In this document: in pieces, positions 7,878-17,124 of the stretch | Numbering within the stretch: the stretch's first letter is position 1 | How the letters are laid out: each line of letters begins with the position of its first letter | From: Deltaproteobacteria bacterium | GTDB lineage: Bacteria > Desulfobacterota > Desulfobulbia > Desulfobulbales > Desulfurivibrionaceae | Length of the DNA: 45,944 nucleotides | Direction of reading: 5' to 3' | Assembly: GCA_021811385.1 (NCBI GenBank) | Contig: JAJZPC010000014.1 | Coordinates: forward strand, 1 to 45,944 | The notes under the pieces: model-generated | What the model was told of the DNA's origin: nothing | The model's input: only the letters and a program-made list of their open reading frames with translations | Database searches by the model: none | Program-made: the position numbers and the translations under genes

Positions 7878-9182
7878 TTAGAACCAAAGATTACAGACCG
7901 CCACCGAGGCGATGAGCCCGGCGGTTTCGCCGCAGAGCGCGGCAGGCAGGGCGTGGCGGGTGCGGTGCACCCCGACGGCCCCGAAGTAAACGGCCAGCAC
8001 GTAGAGGGTGGTTTCGCTGGAGCCCTGGATCACCGAAACCATGGCGGAGAGCAGGCTGTCCGGCGCTTGATTGATGATCTCGCTCATGAAGGCAAAGGAG
8101 CCGCTGCCGGAAAGGGGCCGCAAGAGCCCCATGGCCAGGGCCTCGGCCGGCATGCCCACCGCCTCGGTCAGAGGCGAGAGCACGGAAACCAGGATATCCA
8201 TGGCCCCGCTGGCCCGAAACATGCCGATGGCGACAAAGATCGCCACCATGAAGGGGATGATCCGAATGGCGGTGGAGAACCCCTCCTTGGCCCCGTCGGT
8301 GAGGGTTTCATAGATCCGCACCCCCCGCAGATAGCCGAAGATGAGCAAGCCGGAGATCAGGGCCGGGATCAGCCAGCTGGAGAGGCTGTTGAGGCTGGCC
8401 GCGGAAAAGGCCAGCGGCTCGGTGGCGCTCGCCAGCTGATACACCGCTCCTCCGGCAAAAACAGCAACCAGCAGCCGGACAAACCATTTCCCGGTGGTGC
8501 TCGGCGGATACAGCTCCGGTTCACCATTGAGCTCTGCCTCGATCGTTGCCGGCTCCTGGGTTGCCTGGACAACGACCGGCTCCATTCCGCTGTTTTTGCG
8601 GGCCAGCATCTTGGCCGCCACGATGGCGGTGATGGTGGAACAGGTGGTGGCGATCAGCGAAGGGATGAAGATGGCGGCCGGGCTCACCGAGCCTGCGGCG
8701 GCGCGGATGGTGATCACCCCCAGGGGCAGCAGGGTGACGCTGGAGGTGTTGATCGCCAAAAACAGGCACATGGCGTTGGTGGCCGTGCCCTTTTCCGGGG
8801 CAAGCTTTTCCAGCTCCTGCATGGCCTTGATCCCCATGGGCGTGGCCGCGTTGCCCAAGCCCAGGGCATTGGCCGCCATGTTCATGATCATGGCGCTCAT
8901 GGCCGGATGATCGTGGGGCACGTCGGGAAACAGACGGACCATCAACGGCCGCACCTTGCGGGCCACGATGCGCATCAGCCCCCCGGCCTCGGCCACCTTC
9001 ATGATCCCCAGCCAGAGGGCCATGGGGCCGATCAGGCCGATGGCCAGGACAACCGCGTCCTTGGCCGACTCGAACGAGGCCTTGGTCAGGGCGTCCATCC
9101 GGTTGGTGTAGGCGGCGGTCACCGTGGCCAGCACGACCAGGGACAGCCAGATGATATTGATAACCGAGGATTTCTGTTTCAT
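7878..9182 (-). CDS. SpmA-SpmB fused nucleoside-recognition-domain membrane protein
   Basis: 434 residues, polytopic. The N-terminal half resembles SpmA (INIIWLSLVVLATVTAAYTN; NALGLGNAATPMGIKAMQEL; FLAINTSSVTLLPLGVITIR) and the C-terminal half resembles SpmB (WLIPALISGLLIFGYLRGVR; FRASGAMD; GSGSFAFMSEII; GSSETTLYVLAVYFGAVGV). Both carry the nucleoside-recognition (gate) domain of PF07670. In Bacillus the separate proteins affect spore core dehydration; in non-sporulating Proteobacteria the fused form has no known substrate. A hydrophilic linker (about 205-235) joins the halves. I start at the ATG at 9180-9182; a GTG 9 codons upstream is possible. It is divergent from the YfiR-like gene. Confidence 0.88.
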   Translation of the reverse strand: MKQKSSVINIIWLSLVVLATVTAAYTNRMDALTKASFESAKDAVVLAIGLIGPMALWLGIMKVAEAGGLMRIVARKVRPLMVRLFPDVPHDHPAMSAMIMNMAANALGLGNAATPMGIKAMQELEKLAPEKGTATNAMCLFLAINTSSVTLLPLGVITIRAAAGSVSPAAIFIPSLIATTCSTITAIVAAKMLARKNSGMEPVVVQATQEPATIEAELNGEPELYPPSTTGKWFVRLLVAVFAGGAVYQLASATEPLAFSAASLNSLSSWLIPALISGLLIFGYLRGVRIYETLTDGAKEGFSTAIRIIPFMVAIFVAIGMFRASGAMDILVSVLSPLTEAVGMPAEALAMGLLRPLSGSGSFAFMSEIINQAPDSLLSAMVSVIQGSSETTLYVLAVYFGAVGVHRTRHALPAALCGETAGLIASVAVCNLWF

Positions 9183-9283
9183 GGTTCCCGCGCCCTGACC
9201 CCTCCGCACCCCATGGATGCGCCCAAAATGCTCCGTTCAGACGGACATGCCTCTTGCCGTAACCCTCAGGACACCCTAAAAAA

Positions 9284-9312
9284 TTGGCATCCTGCATGAT
9301 TTTGTTTATAAT
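9284..9312 (+). promoter_or_regulatory. Sigma-70-like promoter of the YfiR-like gene, probably leaderless
   Basis: TTGGCA (9284-9289), 17-nt spacer, TATAAT (9307-9312). The ATG of the DUF4154 gene is at 9318, only 5 nt after the -10 box, so transcription would start at or beside the start codon and no Shine-Dalgarno can be present. Confidence 0.7.
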
Positions 9313-9317
9313 TGATT

Positions 9318-9929
9318 ATGTTGCCGCCGCCAAGGACTTCTCCAGCATTGCGCAGCCCCCTGCCGCCCGTCGTTACCGCCGGGCTGTGTCAGACCCTGCT
9401 CCTGCTCTTCTTCCTTCTGCTCCTGACACCCCCGTCGGCGCGCGCTGCCGGCCCCGTTGCCGAATACGAGGTCAAGGCCGGCTTCCTGTTCAACTTCTTC
9501 AACTTCATCACCCTGCCCGGTGGCGCGCCCCCGTCGCATCCGCTGTTGCTGGTCGTCCTGGATACCGGCCCCGTTGGCGCGACCATCGCCGAAGCCCTGG
9601 GCAATGAAACCGTCCTTGGCCGTCCCCTCAAGGTGCTCAAGAGCCACAACCCAGATGACGCCCTCAAGGCGGACATGGTCTTCATTCCCGCCGCCTTTCC
9701 GGGAAAACACGCCTCGCTGCTCTCCGCTCTTTCGGGCCGGCCGGTCATCACCGTCGGGGAATCCCCGGACTTTCTCAGCGCCGGAGGCATCATCAATTTC
9801 GTGCGGCAGGACAACAAAATCCGCTTTGAGATCAATCCCCAGGCCGCCCAACGGTCCGGGCTCAAGATCAGCTCCCAGCTTCTGCGGCTGGCGATCATCA
9901 AAGCCGAATCCAGGAACATCGCGCCATGA
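9318..9929 (+). CDS. YfiR/HmsC-like periplasmic protein (DUF4154)
   Basis: 203 residues: a signal peptide with a long Leu-rich core ([17 protein letters not shown], cleavage probably after residue 43 or so), then a DUF4154 domain ([77 protein letters not shown]). In Pseudomonas YfiR is a periplasmic repressor of the membrane diguanylate cyclase YfiN. Here the partner gene, overlapping by 4 nt (ATGA), is a hybrid histidine kinase with a periplasmic sensor loop, so YfiR-like control of a kinase is a reasonable inference. The ATG at 9318 sits directly behind a strong promoter without a Shine-Dalgarno. Confidence 0.88.
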   Translation: MLPPPRTSPALRSPLPPVVTAGLCQTLLLLFFLLLLTPPSARAAGPVAEYEVKAGFLFNFFNFITLPGGAPPSHPLLLVVLDTGPVGATIAEALGNETVLGRPLKVLKSHNPDDALKADMVFIPAAFPGKHASLLSALSGRPVITVGESPDFLSAGGIINFVRQDNKIRFEINPQAAQRSGLKISSQLLRLAIIKAESRNIAP

Positions 9930-12286
9930 AAGCAAAACGTCTCCACTCCATCCGCCAGAAGCTGCTGCTGATCATCATGCTGACCTGCGGGATCACCTTG
10001 CTTTTTGCCTGCCTCACCCTGTTTGCCTACGAATGGTACTCCTTCCGCCAGCACCGGGAGGAGAGGCTCGCGGTGCTCACCTCGGCCATCGCCGCCAACG
10101 CCACGGCGGCCATCGCCTTTGCCGACCAAGAGGCCGCCGCCCAAACCCTTGCCACCCTGGGGGCGGACCCCAACATTGCCTATGGAGCCATCATCACCCC
10201 GGCCGGGATCTTTGCCCAGTTCAGCAAGCACGCAAAACCCTTGCCCCATGATCTGAGCCCCGAGGCCCTGCCCCTCACAAAGGCGGCCTTTCAGCAAGGG
10301 CATGTCGATCTTGCCCGGGAGATCCGGTTGGACGACAGGCTCATCGGCTGGATCTTTGTCCATGCCGACCTTGCCGACGAACAGATCATGATCCGACGCT
10401 ACCTGCTGGTCGTCGCCGCCGTGCTTCTGCTTTCGGCCTTGGTCGCCCTGCTGATCTCCTCCAGGCTGCAACGGCTGATCACCCATCCGATCCTTGCCCT
10501 TTCCGGGGTGATGAAATACGTCTCCCGCGATAAGGATTATACCCTCAGGGCCGAAACCGGAGGCGACGACGAGATTGCCACCCTGGCCCGAGGCTTCAAC
10601 CAGATGCTCGACCAGATAGAGGCCCGGGACCAGGCCCTGCTCCAGGCCCAGGACAGCCTGGAAGAGAAGGTCCGCGCCCGTACCCTCGATCTCCTCGCGG
10701 CCAAGGAGGCGGCCGAAGCGGCCAACCGCGCCAAGTCCGATTTTCTTGCCAACATGAGCCACGAGATCCGCACCCCCATGAACGGGGTCATCGGCATGAC
10801 CCAGATGATGCTCGAGACAAAGATCAATCCCGAACAACGGGAATATCTCGAGTTGATCGATCAGTCCGCCAACCGGCTCCTGGAGGTGATCAACGACATC
10901 CTCGATTTTTCCAAGATAGAGGCCCACAAGCTTGAGCTGCGGCATCTTCCCTTTCCGCTGGAGCAGAATGTGGAAAACACCGTCCAGGAGCTGGCGGTGA
11001 AGGCCCAGGAAAAGGGGCTGGAGCTGCTCTGCAATATTGCCCCGGAGACCCCGGCCATGGTGGTGGGCGACGCGGTGCGGTTGCATCAGATCCTCACCAA
11101 CCTTCTCGGCAACAGCCTCAAGTTCACCGAGCAGGGGCATGTGGTGGTCGGGGTGCGGTTGGCAAAGGAATCGCCCGGCAGGGTGGAGCTGCTTTTTTCC
11201 GTAAGCGATACGGGGATCGGCATTCCCAAGCAGCAGCTGGGTTCGATCTTCAACCCCTTTGCCCAGGCGGACACCTCGCTTACCCGCAAGTACGGCGGCA
11301 CCGGGTTGGGGCTCTCCATCACCTCCCGCCTGGTCAACCTCATGGGCGGCAAGCTCTGGGTGGAGAGCGAAGAGGGCAAGGGCTCCACCTTCTTCTTCAC
11401 CGCCGCCTTCGATACGACCGAGGAGACCACCACGCAAGAAACCATTGCCCCGCCGGAAAATCTCGCGGGCAAATCCGTGGTCGTCGTGGATGACAACGGG
11501 ATCAACCTGAAGATCCTCGAACAGATGCTTGGCGGTTTTGGCATGCGGGTGCGCTCCTTTTCCCGGAGTCAGGAGGCCCTGGACGCTCTCAATGGCCGGA
11601 CCGGCCCCGTTGATCTGGCTCTCATCGATGTGCACATGCCCCACATGGACGGCTTTACCCTGGCCGGACAGATGCGGCGGCACGCCCAGCTCAAGAACAT
11701 CCCGATCTGCATCCTCACCTCTGCCGGACACAAGGACGATGCCGCCCTGTGCCGCGAGCTCGGCATCGAAGGCTACCTGCTCAAGCCGTTCCGCCGCCAG
11801 GAACTCCTCCGGGAACTCGGCAAATGCCTGGGCCAGGAAAGGCCGAGACAGGAGAAGGCCGCGCCCGTCGCCGACCCAACCCCACGGACGACCAAAAACA
11901 TCCACGTCCTGCTCGCCGAGGACAATCCGGTGAATCAGCGGCTCATGCAAAAGCTTCTGGAAAAGGAAGGGCATCAGGTCGTCATTGCCGACAATGGCCA
12001 GGAGGCCATGACCCTGTATGGCCAGGAACAGTTCGACCTGATCCTGATGGATATCCAGATGCCGGTCATGGACGGCTTCGAGGCCACCGCCGCCATTCGC
12101 GCCGCAGAGCAGGGGAGCGGCCGCCATGTGCCGATCATCGCCCTGACCGCCCACGCCATGAAAGGGTACAGCGAGCAGTGCCATGCCGCCGGCATGGACG
12201 CCTATATCTCCAAACCGATCAATATCGGCGAATTCAGGAAAACCCTTGCCGAACTTATCCATGACCAGGCCAACCACCATGCCTGA
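9926..12286 (+). CDS. Hybrid sensor histidine kinase with CHASE8-like sensor, HAMP and two receivers
   Basis: 786 residues. Order: TM1 about 13-34; periplasmic domain about 35-150 ([19 protein letters not shown], the pattern seen in CHASE8-type sensors of YfiN and related kinases); TM2 about 158-178; HAMP about 178-232; coiled coil; HisKA with phospho-acceptor His279 in [10 protein letters not shown]; HATPase (N box [11 protein letters not shown] boxes DTGIGIP and GGTGLGLS); REC1 about 512-628 ([11 protein letters not shown]); REC2 about 660-775 ([11 protein letters not shown]). No Hpt domain or output domain is present, so phosphate must pass to another protein. It is coupled to the YfiR-like gene before it and precedes a TonB receptor by 28 nt, suggesting a module that senses envelope or ligand state. 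Confidence 0.94.
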   Translation: MKAKRLHSIRQKLLLIIMLTCGITLLFACLTLFAYEWYSFRQHREERLAVLTSAIAANATAAIAFADQEAAAQTLATLGADPNIAYGAIITPAGIFAQFSKHAKPLPHDLSPEALPLTKAAFQQGHVDLAREIRLDDRLIGWIFVHADLADEQIMIRRYLLVVAAVLLLSALVALLISSRLQRLITHPILALSGVMKYVSRDKDYTLRAETGGDDEIATLARGFNQMLDQIEARDQALLQAQDSLEEKVRARTLDLLAAKEAAEAANRAKSDFLANMSHEIRTPMNGVIGMTQMMLETKINPEQREYLELIDQSANRLLEVINDILDFSKIEAHKLELRHLPFPLEQNVENTVQELAVKAQEKGLELLCNIAPETPAMVVGDAVRLHQILTNLLGNSLKFTEQGHVVVGVRLAKESPGRVELLFSVSDTGIGIPKQQLGSIFNPFAQADTSLTRKYGGTGLGLSITSRLVNLMGGKLWVESEEGKGSTFFFTAAFDTTEETTTQETIAPPENLAGKSVVVVDDNGINLKILEQMLGGFGMRVRSFSRSQEALDALNGRTGPVDLALIDVHMPHMDGFTLAGQMRRHAQLKNIPICILTSAGHKDDAALCRELGIEGYLLKPFRRQELLRELGKCLGQERPRQEKAAPVADPTPRTTKNIHVLLAEDNPVNQRLMQKLLEKEGHQVVIADNGQEAMTLYGQEQFDLILMDIQMPVMDGFEATAAIRAAEQGSGRHVPIIALTAHAMKGYSEQCHAAGMDAYISKPINIGEFRKTLAELIHDQANHHA

Positions 12287-12314
12287 AAACAGCACGACCG
12301 AAACGAGGTTCCCC

Positions 12315-14355
12315 ATGCGCCACCCACAACCCCGCCCCGGCCGCTTCCGGACACCCGCCATCCTGGCCGCCATCCTGCTTGCCAACCCAGCCCCGGGCCA
12401 GGCCACGCCCGCCAAGATCACCCAGCTCTCGCTGGAGCAGTTGCTGGAAACGGAGGTCACCTCGGTCTCCAAAAAATCGGAGCCGCTCGCCACCGCGGCC
12501 AGCGCCGTTTTCGTCATCAACCAGGAGGATATCCGCCGCTCCGGAGCCACCTCCATTCCCGAGGTGCTGCGCATGGCGCCCGGTCTCCAGGTGGCGCGGA
12601 TCGACGCCAACAAATGGGCGATCACCAGCCGGGGCTTCAACGCCTTTTCCGCCAACAAACTGCTGGTGCTCATGGATGGCCGCACCCTGTACAACCCGCT
12701 TTTTTCCGGAGTCCTCTGGGATACCCAGGACACCGTGCTCGAGGACATCGAACGGATCGAGGTCATCCGCGGGCCCGGGGCCAGTCTGTGGGGGGCAAAC
12801 GCGGTCAATGGCGTGATCAACATCATCACCAAGCACTCGGCGGATACCCAGGGCGGGTTGCTCACCGCGGGAACCGGCTCCGAGGAACAAGGGTTCGGCT
12901 CCGTCCGCCATGGCGCCAAGATCAATGACCACACCACCTACCGGGTGTACGGCAAAACATTCTCCCGCGACGATCTGGAGCTTGCCGACGGCAACGAGGC
13001 CAGTGACGACTGGTACCAGTGGCGCGGCGGCTTCCGGGTGGACAGCAAGACCCCGGACTCCCCCTATTCCTTCACCATTCAGGGCGGTGGCTACAACGGA
13101 TATTCAGACGCCACGACAAACATCCCCTCGACAACCCCGCCGTTCTCGACCGATATCTACAATCCCAGCAACGTCAGAGGTGCGGACCTCCTGACCCGGT
13201 TGACCAGAAAGGGAAAAGACGACTCGGAGATGTCGTTGCAGGCCTATTACGATCGCGAAAGGAGCAATGACCGCGTGTTGGGCGACGACCGGAGCACGGC
13301 TGACATCGAATTCCAGCACCGCTTCCAGGCAACTTCGAAACAGGAGCTGACCTGGGGGTTGGGCTTCCGCTACACCCATGACGTCCTGGAAAACAGCCGG
13401 ACCATCTCCTTTGATCCGGCCGGCACCAGCGATGTATTGCTCAGCGCCTTTATCCAGGATGAAATCACCCTGGTCGATGACCTTTTCCGGCTCACCCTGG
13501 GCTCCAAGTTCGAGCACAACGACTTCACCGGCTACGAGGTCCAGCCCAGCGGCCGTCTGCTCTTTACCCCGCACAAACACCACACCTTCTGGACCGCGGT
13601 GAGCCAGGCGGTGCGAACCCCCTCGCAAGCCGATCGCGATGTGCGGATAAGCAGCTCCATTGTTCCCAGTGAATATCTTTCCCTGCCGCCTGGAGATTTG
13701 GCGGAGATTACCATCAGCGGGAACAAGGAGTTCGAGTCCGAAAAGCTCACTGCCTACGAAATCGGCTACCGGACCCGGGTGCATGAAAAGCTCGCCTTTG
13801 ATCTGACCGCCTTTCTCAACGATTACAGCCGGTTGCGGACAATCCCCCTGGCGGGAGGGACTTTCTCCTTTACCGGCGATCCCGCCTTGCCCTATCGGTT
13901 CGACTATAAAGACGGCAACACCATGGCAGGGAACACCCATGGCTTCGAGCTGGTAGCCGATGCCAACCCGCTGGAGTGGTGGCGGCTGCAACTGGCCTAC
14001 ACCTTTCTGCGCATGGATCTGCGGGAGAGCCGGCCAGGGCCTGCTGGCAAGCGAGGATGCCGAAGGGGAAAGCCCCCGCAACCAGATCTCGCTGCGATCC
14101 ATGATGAACCTGAACCCCAGCGTCACCCTGGACACCTGGCTGCGGTATGTGGACAATCTGCCCACCTATGGCATCGACAGCTATGTGGCGCTCGACGCCC
14201 GGATCGGCTGGCAGGCTCGGCCGGATCTGGAACTCGCCCTGGTGGGCCGGAATCTGCTCGATAGCGCCCAGCCCGAATTCGGCTATTTGTTCATCAATAC
14301 CATTCCCTCGGAAATCGAGCGCAGCGTTTATGCCAAGGCAACCTGGAATTTCTAG
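12315..14355 (+). pseudogene. TonB-dependent outer-membrane receptor, single-base frameshift near the 3' end
   Basis: Signal peptide (residues 1-30, ending ANPAPGQA), then a plug domain (LSLEQLLETEVTSVSKKSEP; VFVINQEDIRRSGATSIPEV; LVLMDGRTLYNPLFSGVLW; IEVIRGPGASLWGANAVNGV) and a beta-barrel. This is an iron/cobalamin-type receptor related to IutA/FepA-like proteins with an unknown ligand. The frame is intact to about 14029, where one extra C in a CCGGCC context shifts it. After that point the barrel continues in the next frame (GQGLLASEDAEGES; LALVGRNLLDSAQPEF; ERSVYAKATWNF), ending in the normal C-terminal Phe at 14355. Without the shift the protein would be about 679 residues. Read as is, the frame ends at 14264. 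A recent mutation or a sequence error are equally possible. Start ATG 12315 (GAGG upstream); ATG 12279 is an alternative. Confidence 0.85.
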
Positions 14356-14395
14356 GACAATATCGCCGCCGGGGCAGGGCAGGCCGTTTTTATTC

Positions 14396-14425
14396 TTGTA
14401 CATTTCCCTTGCCTTCGAGCATAAT
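14396..14425 (+). promoter_or_regulatory. Candidate promoter of the PAS-GAF kinase
   Basis: TTGTAC (14396-14401), 18-nt spacer, CATAAT (14420-14425), in the gap after the TonB receptor and 68 nt before the kinase ATG. Sequence match only. Confidence 0.4.
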
Positions 14426-14493
14426 CAGAATTCACGGCGCAGCCACCTAACCTGCGCATACCCTTCGGAACCGATGCGAGGCCCCCGCAAGAC

Positions 14494-16878
14494 ATGACCA
14501 CAACGCCCCCCCTCCAGACGGCTTTCGACCCCCACCCCCCCTCCTCCTCCGATATTCTTGAAATGGTCACCAGCCACATCGGGGCAGGGCTTGCCATCAT
14601 CTCCCGCGACTATACAACCCTCTGGACCAACAAGGTCATGGAGGATATCTACGGCAATACCGTGGGCAAGACCTGCTACAGCACGTATCAGCAGCAGGAA
14701 ACCATCTGCCCATGGTGCGGGGTTCGGGAGGTCTTTGAACAGTCCCGGGAACGGGTGGTCAGGGAGGTGGTCAGCCGGGACAAAAACGGGGATCATCTCG
14801 ATTTGGAAATCATCGCCACCCCGATCCGCGATACACAGGGGACGATCATCGCGGCCTTGGAGCTGGTCCTGCCGATAACCGAACGAAAACAGAAGGAAAA
14901 GGCCCTGTCCGAACTGCTCGCCTTCTCGCAAAGCCTGACCAGCACCGTTGACCTGAACAGTCTCTACCGAAAGGTCACCAGCCTGTCCAAGGAGTTGCTG
15001 GATCTTGATTTCTCCACCCTGATGTTGATGAGCGATGACCAGAGCGGACTGGTTATCCGCGACACCCTGGGCTTCCCGGAGCAGACCATCGGCAATTATG
15101 CCCTGCTCAAGGGCCAGGGGCTCTCCACCCATGTGGTGCTGACAAAAAAACCAGCCGTGGTGCTGGATTTTCAGCAGGAAACCCGGTTTGAAATCCCCTC
15201 CCTGGTTGTGGAAAAGAATATCCGTTCCGCGCTCTGCGTGCCCATGATGCTGGGCGAGGAGATCTTCGGGGTGCTGATCGGCCACACCTTGCAACCCCGG
15301 ATCTTCGGCGAAGAGGCGAGCATCTATCAGAGCTTTGCCAACCAGGCGGCGATGGCGATCAAGAACGCCATGCACATGCATTCCCTGCAGGCCTCGGAAA
15401 AAAAGGTCCGGGCCCTGTTTGACAATACCAACGATGCGATTCTGATCTACAGCCTGGAATGCCGTCTCCTCGAGGTGAACCGCGCGACCTGCGAACGGTT
15501 GGGCTACACGCGGGAAGAACTCCTGGCCCTGCCCATAACCCAGCTCGTTGCCCCGCCGTATATCCCTCTGGTCAAGGAGCGCGTCGAGCGGCTGAAAAAT
15601 GAGGGTACGGCCATCTTCGAGTCCGCCCATCGCAAAAAAGATGGCTCCATTCTCCCCATCGAACAGAGCTGCAGCCTCATCGACTATGACACCCGGACGG
15701 CAATCCTCTGCGTCTCCCGGGATATCTCCGAGCGGAAGCGGATTGACGAGGAACGCCTCCGGACCCAGAAGCTGGAATCCCTCGGGGTCTTGGCCGGGGG
15801 CATTGCCCACGATTTCAACAATCTGCTCACCGGCATCCTCGGCAATCTTTCCCTGGCCAAGGCAAATCTGCCGGAAAGCGGAGAGGTGGCGGAGCGATTG
15901 GCCGAGACGGAAAAAGCCACCCTCCGGGCCAAGGATCTGACCCAGCAGCTCCTCACCTTTGCCAAGGGCGGAGCGCCGATCAAAACAGAAGCCTCCCTGG
16001 CCGGACTCATCCAGGATGCGGCCGGTTTTGCCGTACGCGGCACCAAGGCGGTGTGCGAATACGATTTTGGGGAGGATCTCTGGCTGGCCGAGGTGGACAG
16101 GGGCCAGCTGGGCCAGGTTTTGCAGAACCTGGTGATCAACGCGGTCCATGCCATGCCGGAGGGCGGCACCATCCGCCTTGCGGCCCGCAACCTCACCGTC
16201 GACAAGGACGAGCCGCCGCTGACGCAGGGCAAATATGTGCTGATCACCGTCAGGGATCATGGGCTCGGCATCCCGCCGGAGCATCAGGCAAAGATCTTTG
16301 ACCCCTATTTCTCCACCAAGCAGAACGGCAGCGGTTTGGGGCTGGCAGTGGTCTACTCCGTCATCGCCAGCCACGCCGGCCACGTCACCGTGGAATCGGA
16401 ACCGGGCAAGGGCACACTCTTTTCCATCCATCTCCCCTCGACCGGCAAAAGCCCCCTTGCGGAAAAGCCCGCCCGGATAACAGCGTTGCCGACCAAGGGC
16501 CAGGGCAAGGTGCTGGTCATGGACGACGAGGAACTCATCCGCAATGTTTCCACCGCCATGCTCAGGCAGTTGGGCTATGAGGCCCACGCCGCCAATGACG
16601 GTGAAGAGGCGATCACCCGCTATCTGCAAGCCCAAAAGGAAGGATGTCCCTTTGATCTGGTGATCATGGACCTCACCGTGCCCGGCGGCATGGGAGGCAA
16701 GGAGGCCATCACCCACCTCCGCCAGATCGACCCCCGGGTAAAGGCCGTTGTCTCCAGCGGATACGCCAACGACCCGATCATGGCGTCCTTCGGTGAATAC
16801 GGGTTTTGCGGGGTTGCCCCCAAGCCCTTCAGCCTCCAGGAACTTTCCGAATTATTGCAAATGATTTTAACTGGTTAA
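14494..16878 (+). CDS. PAS-GAF-PAS sensor histidine kinase with C-terminal receiver
   Basis: 794 residues, no membrane segments, so probably cytoplasmic. Order: PAS1 about 20-130, containing Cys61 and a CPWC motif (Cys72/Cys75); GAF about 145-290; PAS2 about 303-415; HisKA of the GGIAHDFNNLL type with His439; HATPase (NLVINAVHAMPEGG; DHGLGIP; SGLGLAVVYSVI); receiver about 672-790 with acceptor Asp in VIMDLTVPGGMGG. The Cys triad in PAS1 recurs in deltaproteobacterial kinases and could bind metal or act as a redox switch (inference). GCGAGG lies before the ATG. It is separated from the TonB receptor by 138 nt containing its own candidate promoter, so it need not belong to the upstream module. 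Confidence 0.93.
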   Translation: MTTTPPLQTAFDPHPPSSSDILEMVTSHIGAGLAIISRDYTTLWTNKVMEDIYGNTVGKTCYSTYQQQETICPWCGVREVFEQSRERVVREVVSRDKNGDHLDLEIIATPIRDTQGTIIAALELVLPITERKQKEKALSELLAFSQSLTSTVDLNSLYRKVTSLSKELLDLDFSTLMLMSDDQSGLVIRDTLGFPEQTIGNYALLKGQGLSTHVVLTKKPAVVLDFQQETRFEIPSLVVEKNIRSALCVPMMLGEEIFGVLIGHTLQPRIFGEEASIYQSFANQAAMAIKNAMHMHSLQASEKKVRALFDNTNDAILIYSLECRLLEVNRATCERLGYTREELLALPITQLVAPPYIPLVKERVERLKNEGTAIFESAHRKKDGSILPIEQSCSLIDYDTRTAILCVSRDISERKRIDEERLRTQKLESLGVLAGGIAHDFNNLLTGILGNLSLAKANLPESGEVAERLAETEKATLRAKDLTQQLLTFAKGGAPIKTEASLAGLIQDAAGFAVRGTKAVCEYDFGEDLWLAEVDRGQLGQVLQNLVINAVHAMPEGGTIRLAARNLTVDKDEPPLTQGKYVLITVRDHGLGIPPEHQAKIFDPYFSTKQNGSGLGLAVVYSVIASHAGHVTVESEPGKGTLFSIHLPSTGKSPLAEKPARITALPTKGQGKVLVMDDEELIRNVSTAMLRQLGYEAHAANDGEEAITRYLQAQKEGCPFDLVIMDLTVPGGMGGKEAITHLRQIDPRVKAVVSSGYANDPIMASFGEYGFCGVAPKPFSLQELSELLQMILTG

Positions 16879-16988
16879 ACATCTCCCCCTGTTCCTTTTC
16901 GCTCCGCCGGCAACAGGGACAATCCGCAAAGCAACAAAACATGCGCAAAAACAACGAGTTAAAAAAATCGTGCGCCCTGCTTTTTTTC

Positions 16989-17042
16989 TTGACACTTTCC
17001 CGCGCAATCAGCATAAACTGGTTCAGTCAAATACGCTGAACC
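16989..17042 (+). promoter_or_regulatory. Promoter and leader hairpin of the kamA-like operon
   Basis: TTGACA (16989-16994), 17-nt spacer, CATAAA (17012-17017). Three nucleotides further a perfect 7-bp stem (GGTTCAG 17020-17026 with CTGAACC 17036-17042) would lie at the 5' end of the transcript. About 80 nt of leader remain before the ATG at 17125. The hairpin may protect or regulate the mRNA; no known riboswitch was recognised. Confidence 0.5.
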
Positions 17043-17124
17043 GCTTGCGGATATCAGCGGTATCGTTTTGAATTTCTTTGATCTTTTTTCAGGCAACACC
17101 GAAGATTCAGCAAGGAGAAAAGCG

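Noticed and set aside
9389-12937. Very long open frame antisense to the YfiR-like gene and the hybrid kinase
   Set aside because: Three true domains (kinase, receivers, plug) are readable on the other strand; the antisense product has no recognisable features.
16895-16925. Terminator after the PAS-GAF kinase
   Set aside because: Only a 6-bp stem with a large loop and no T-run.
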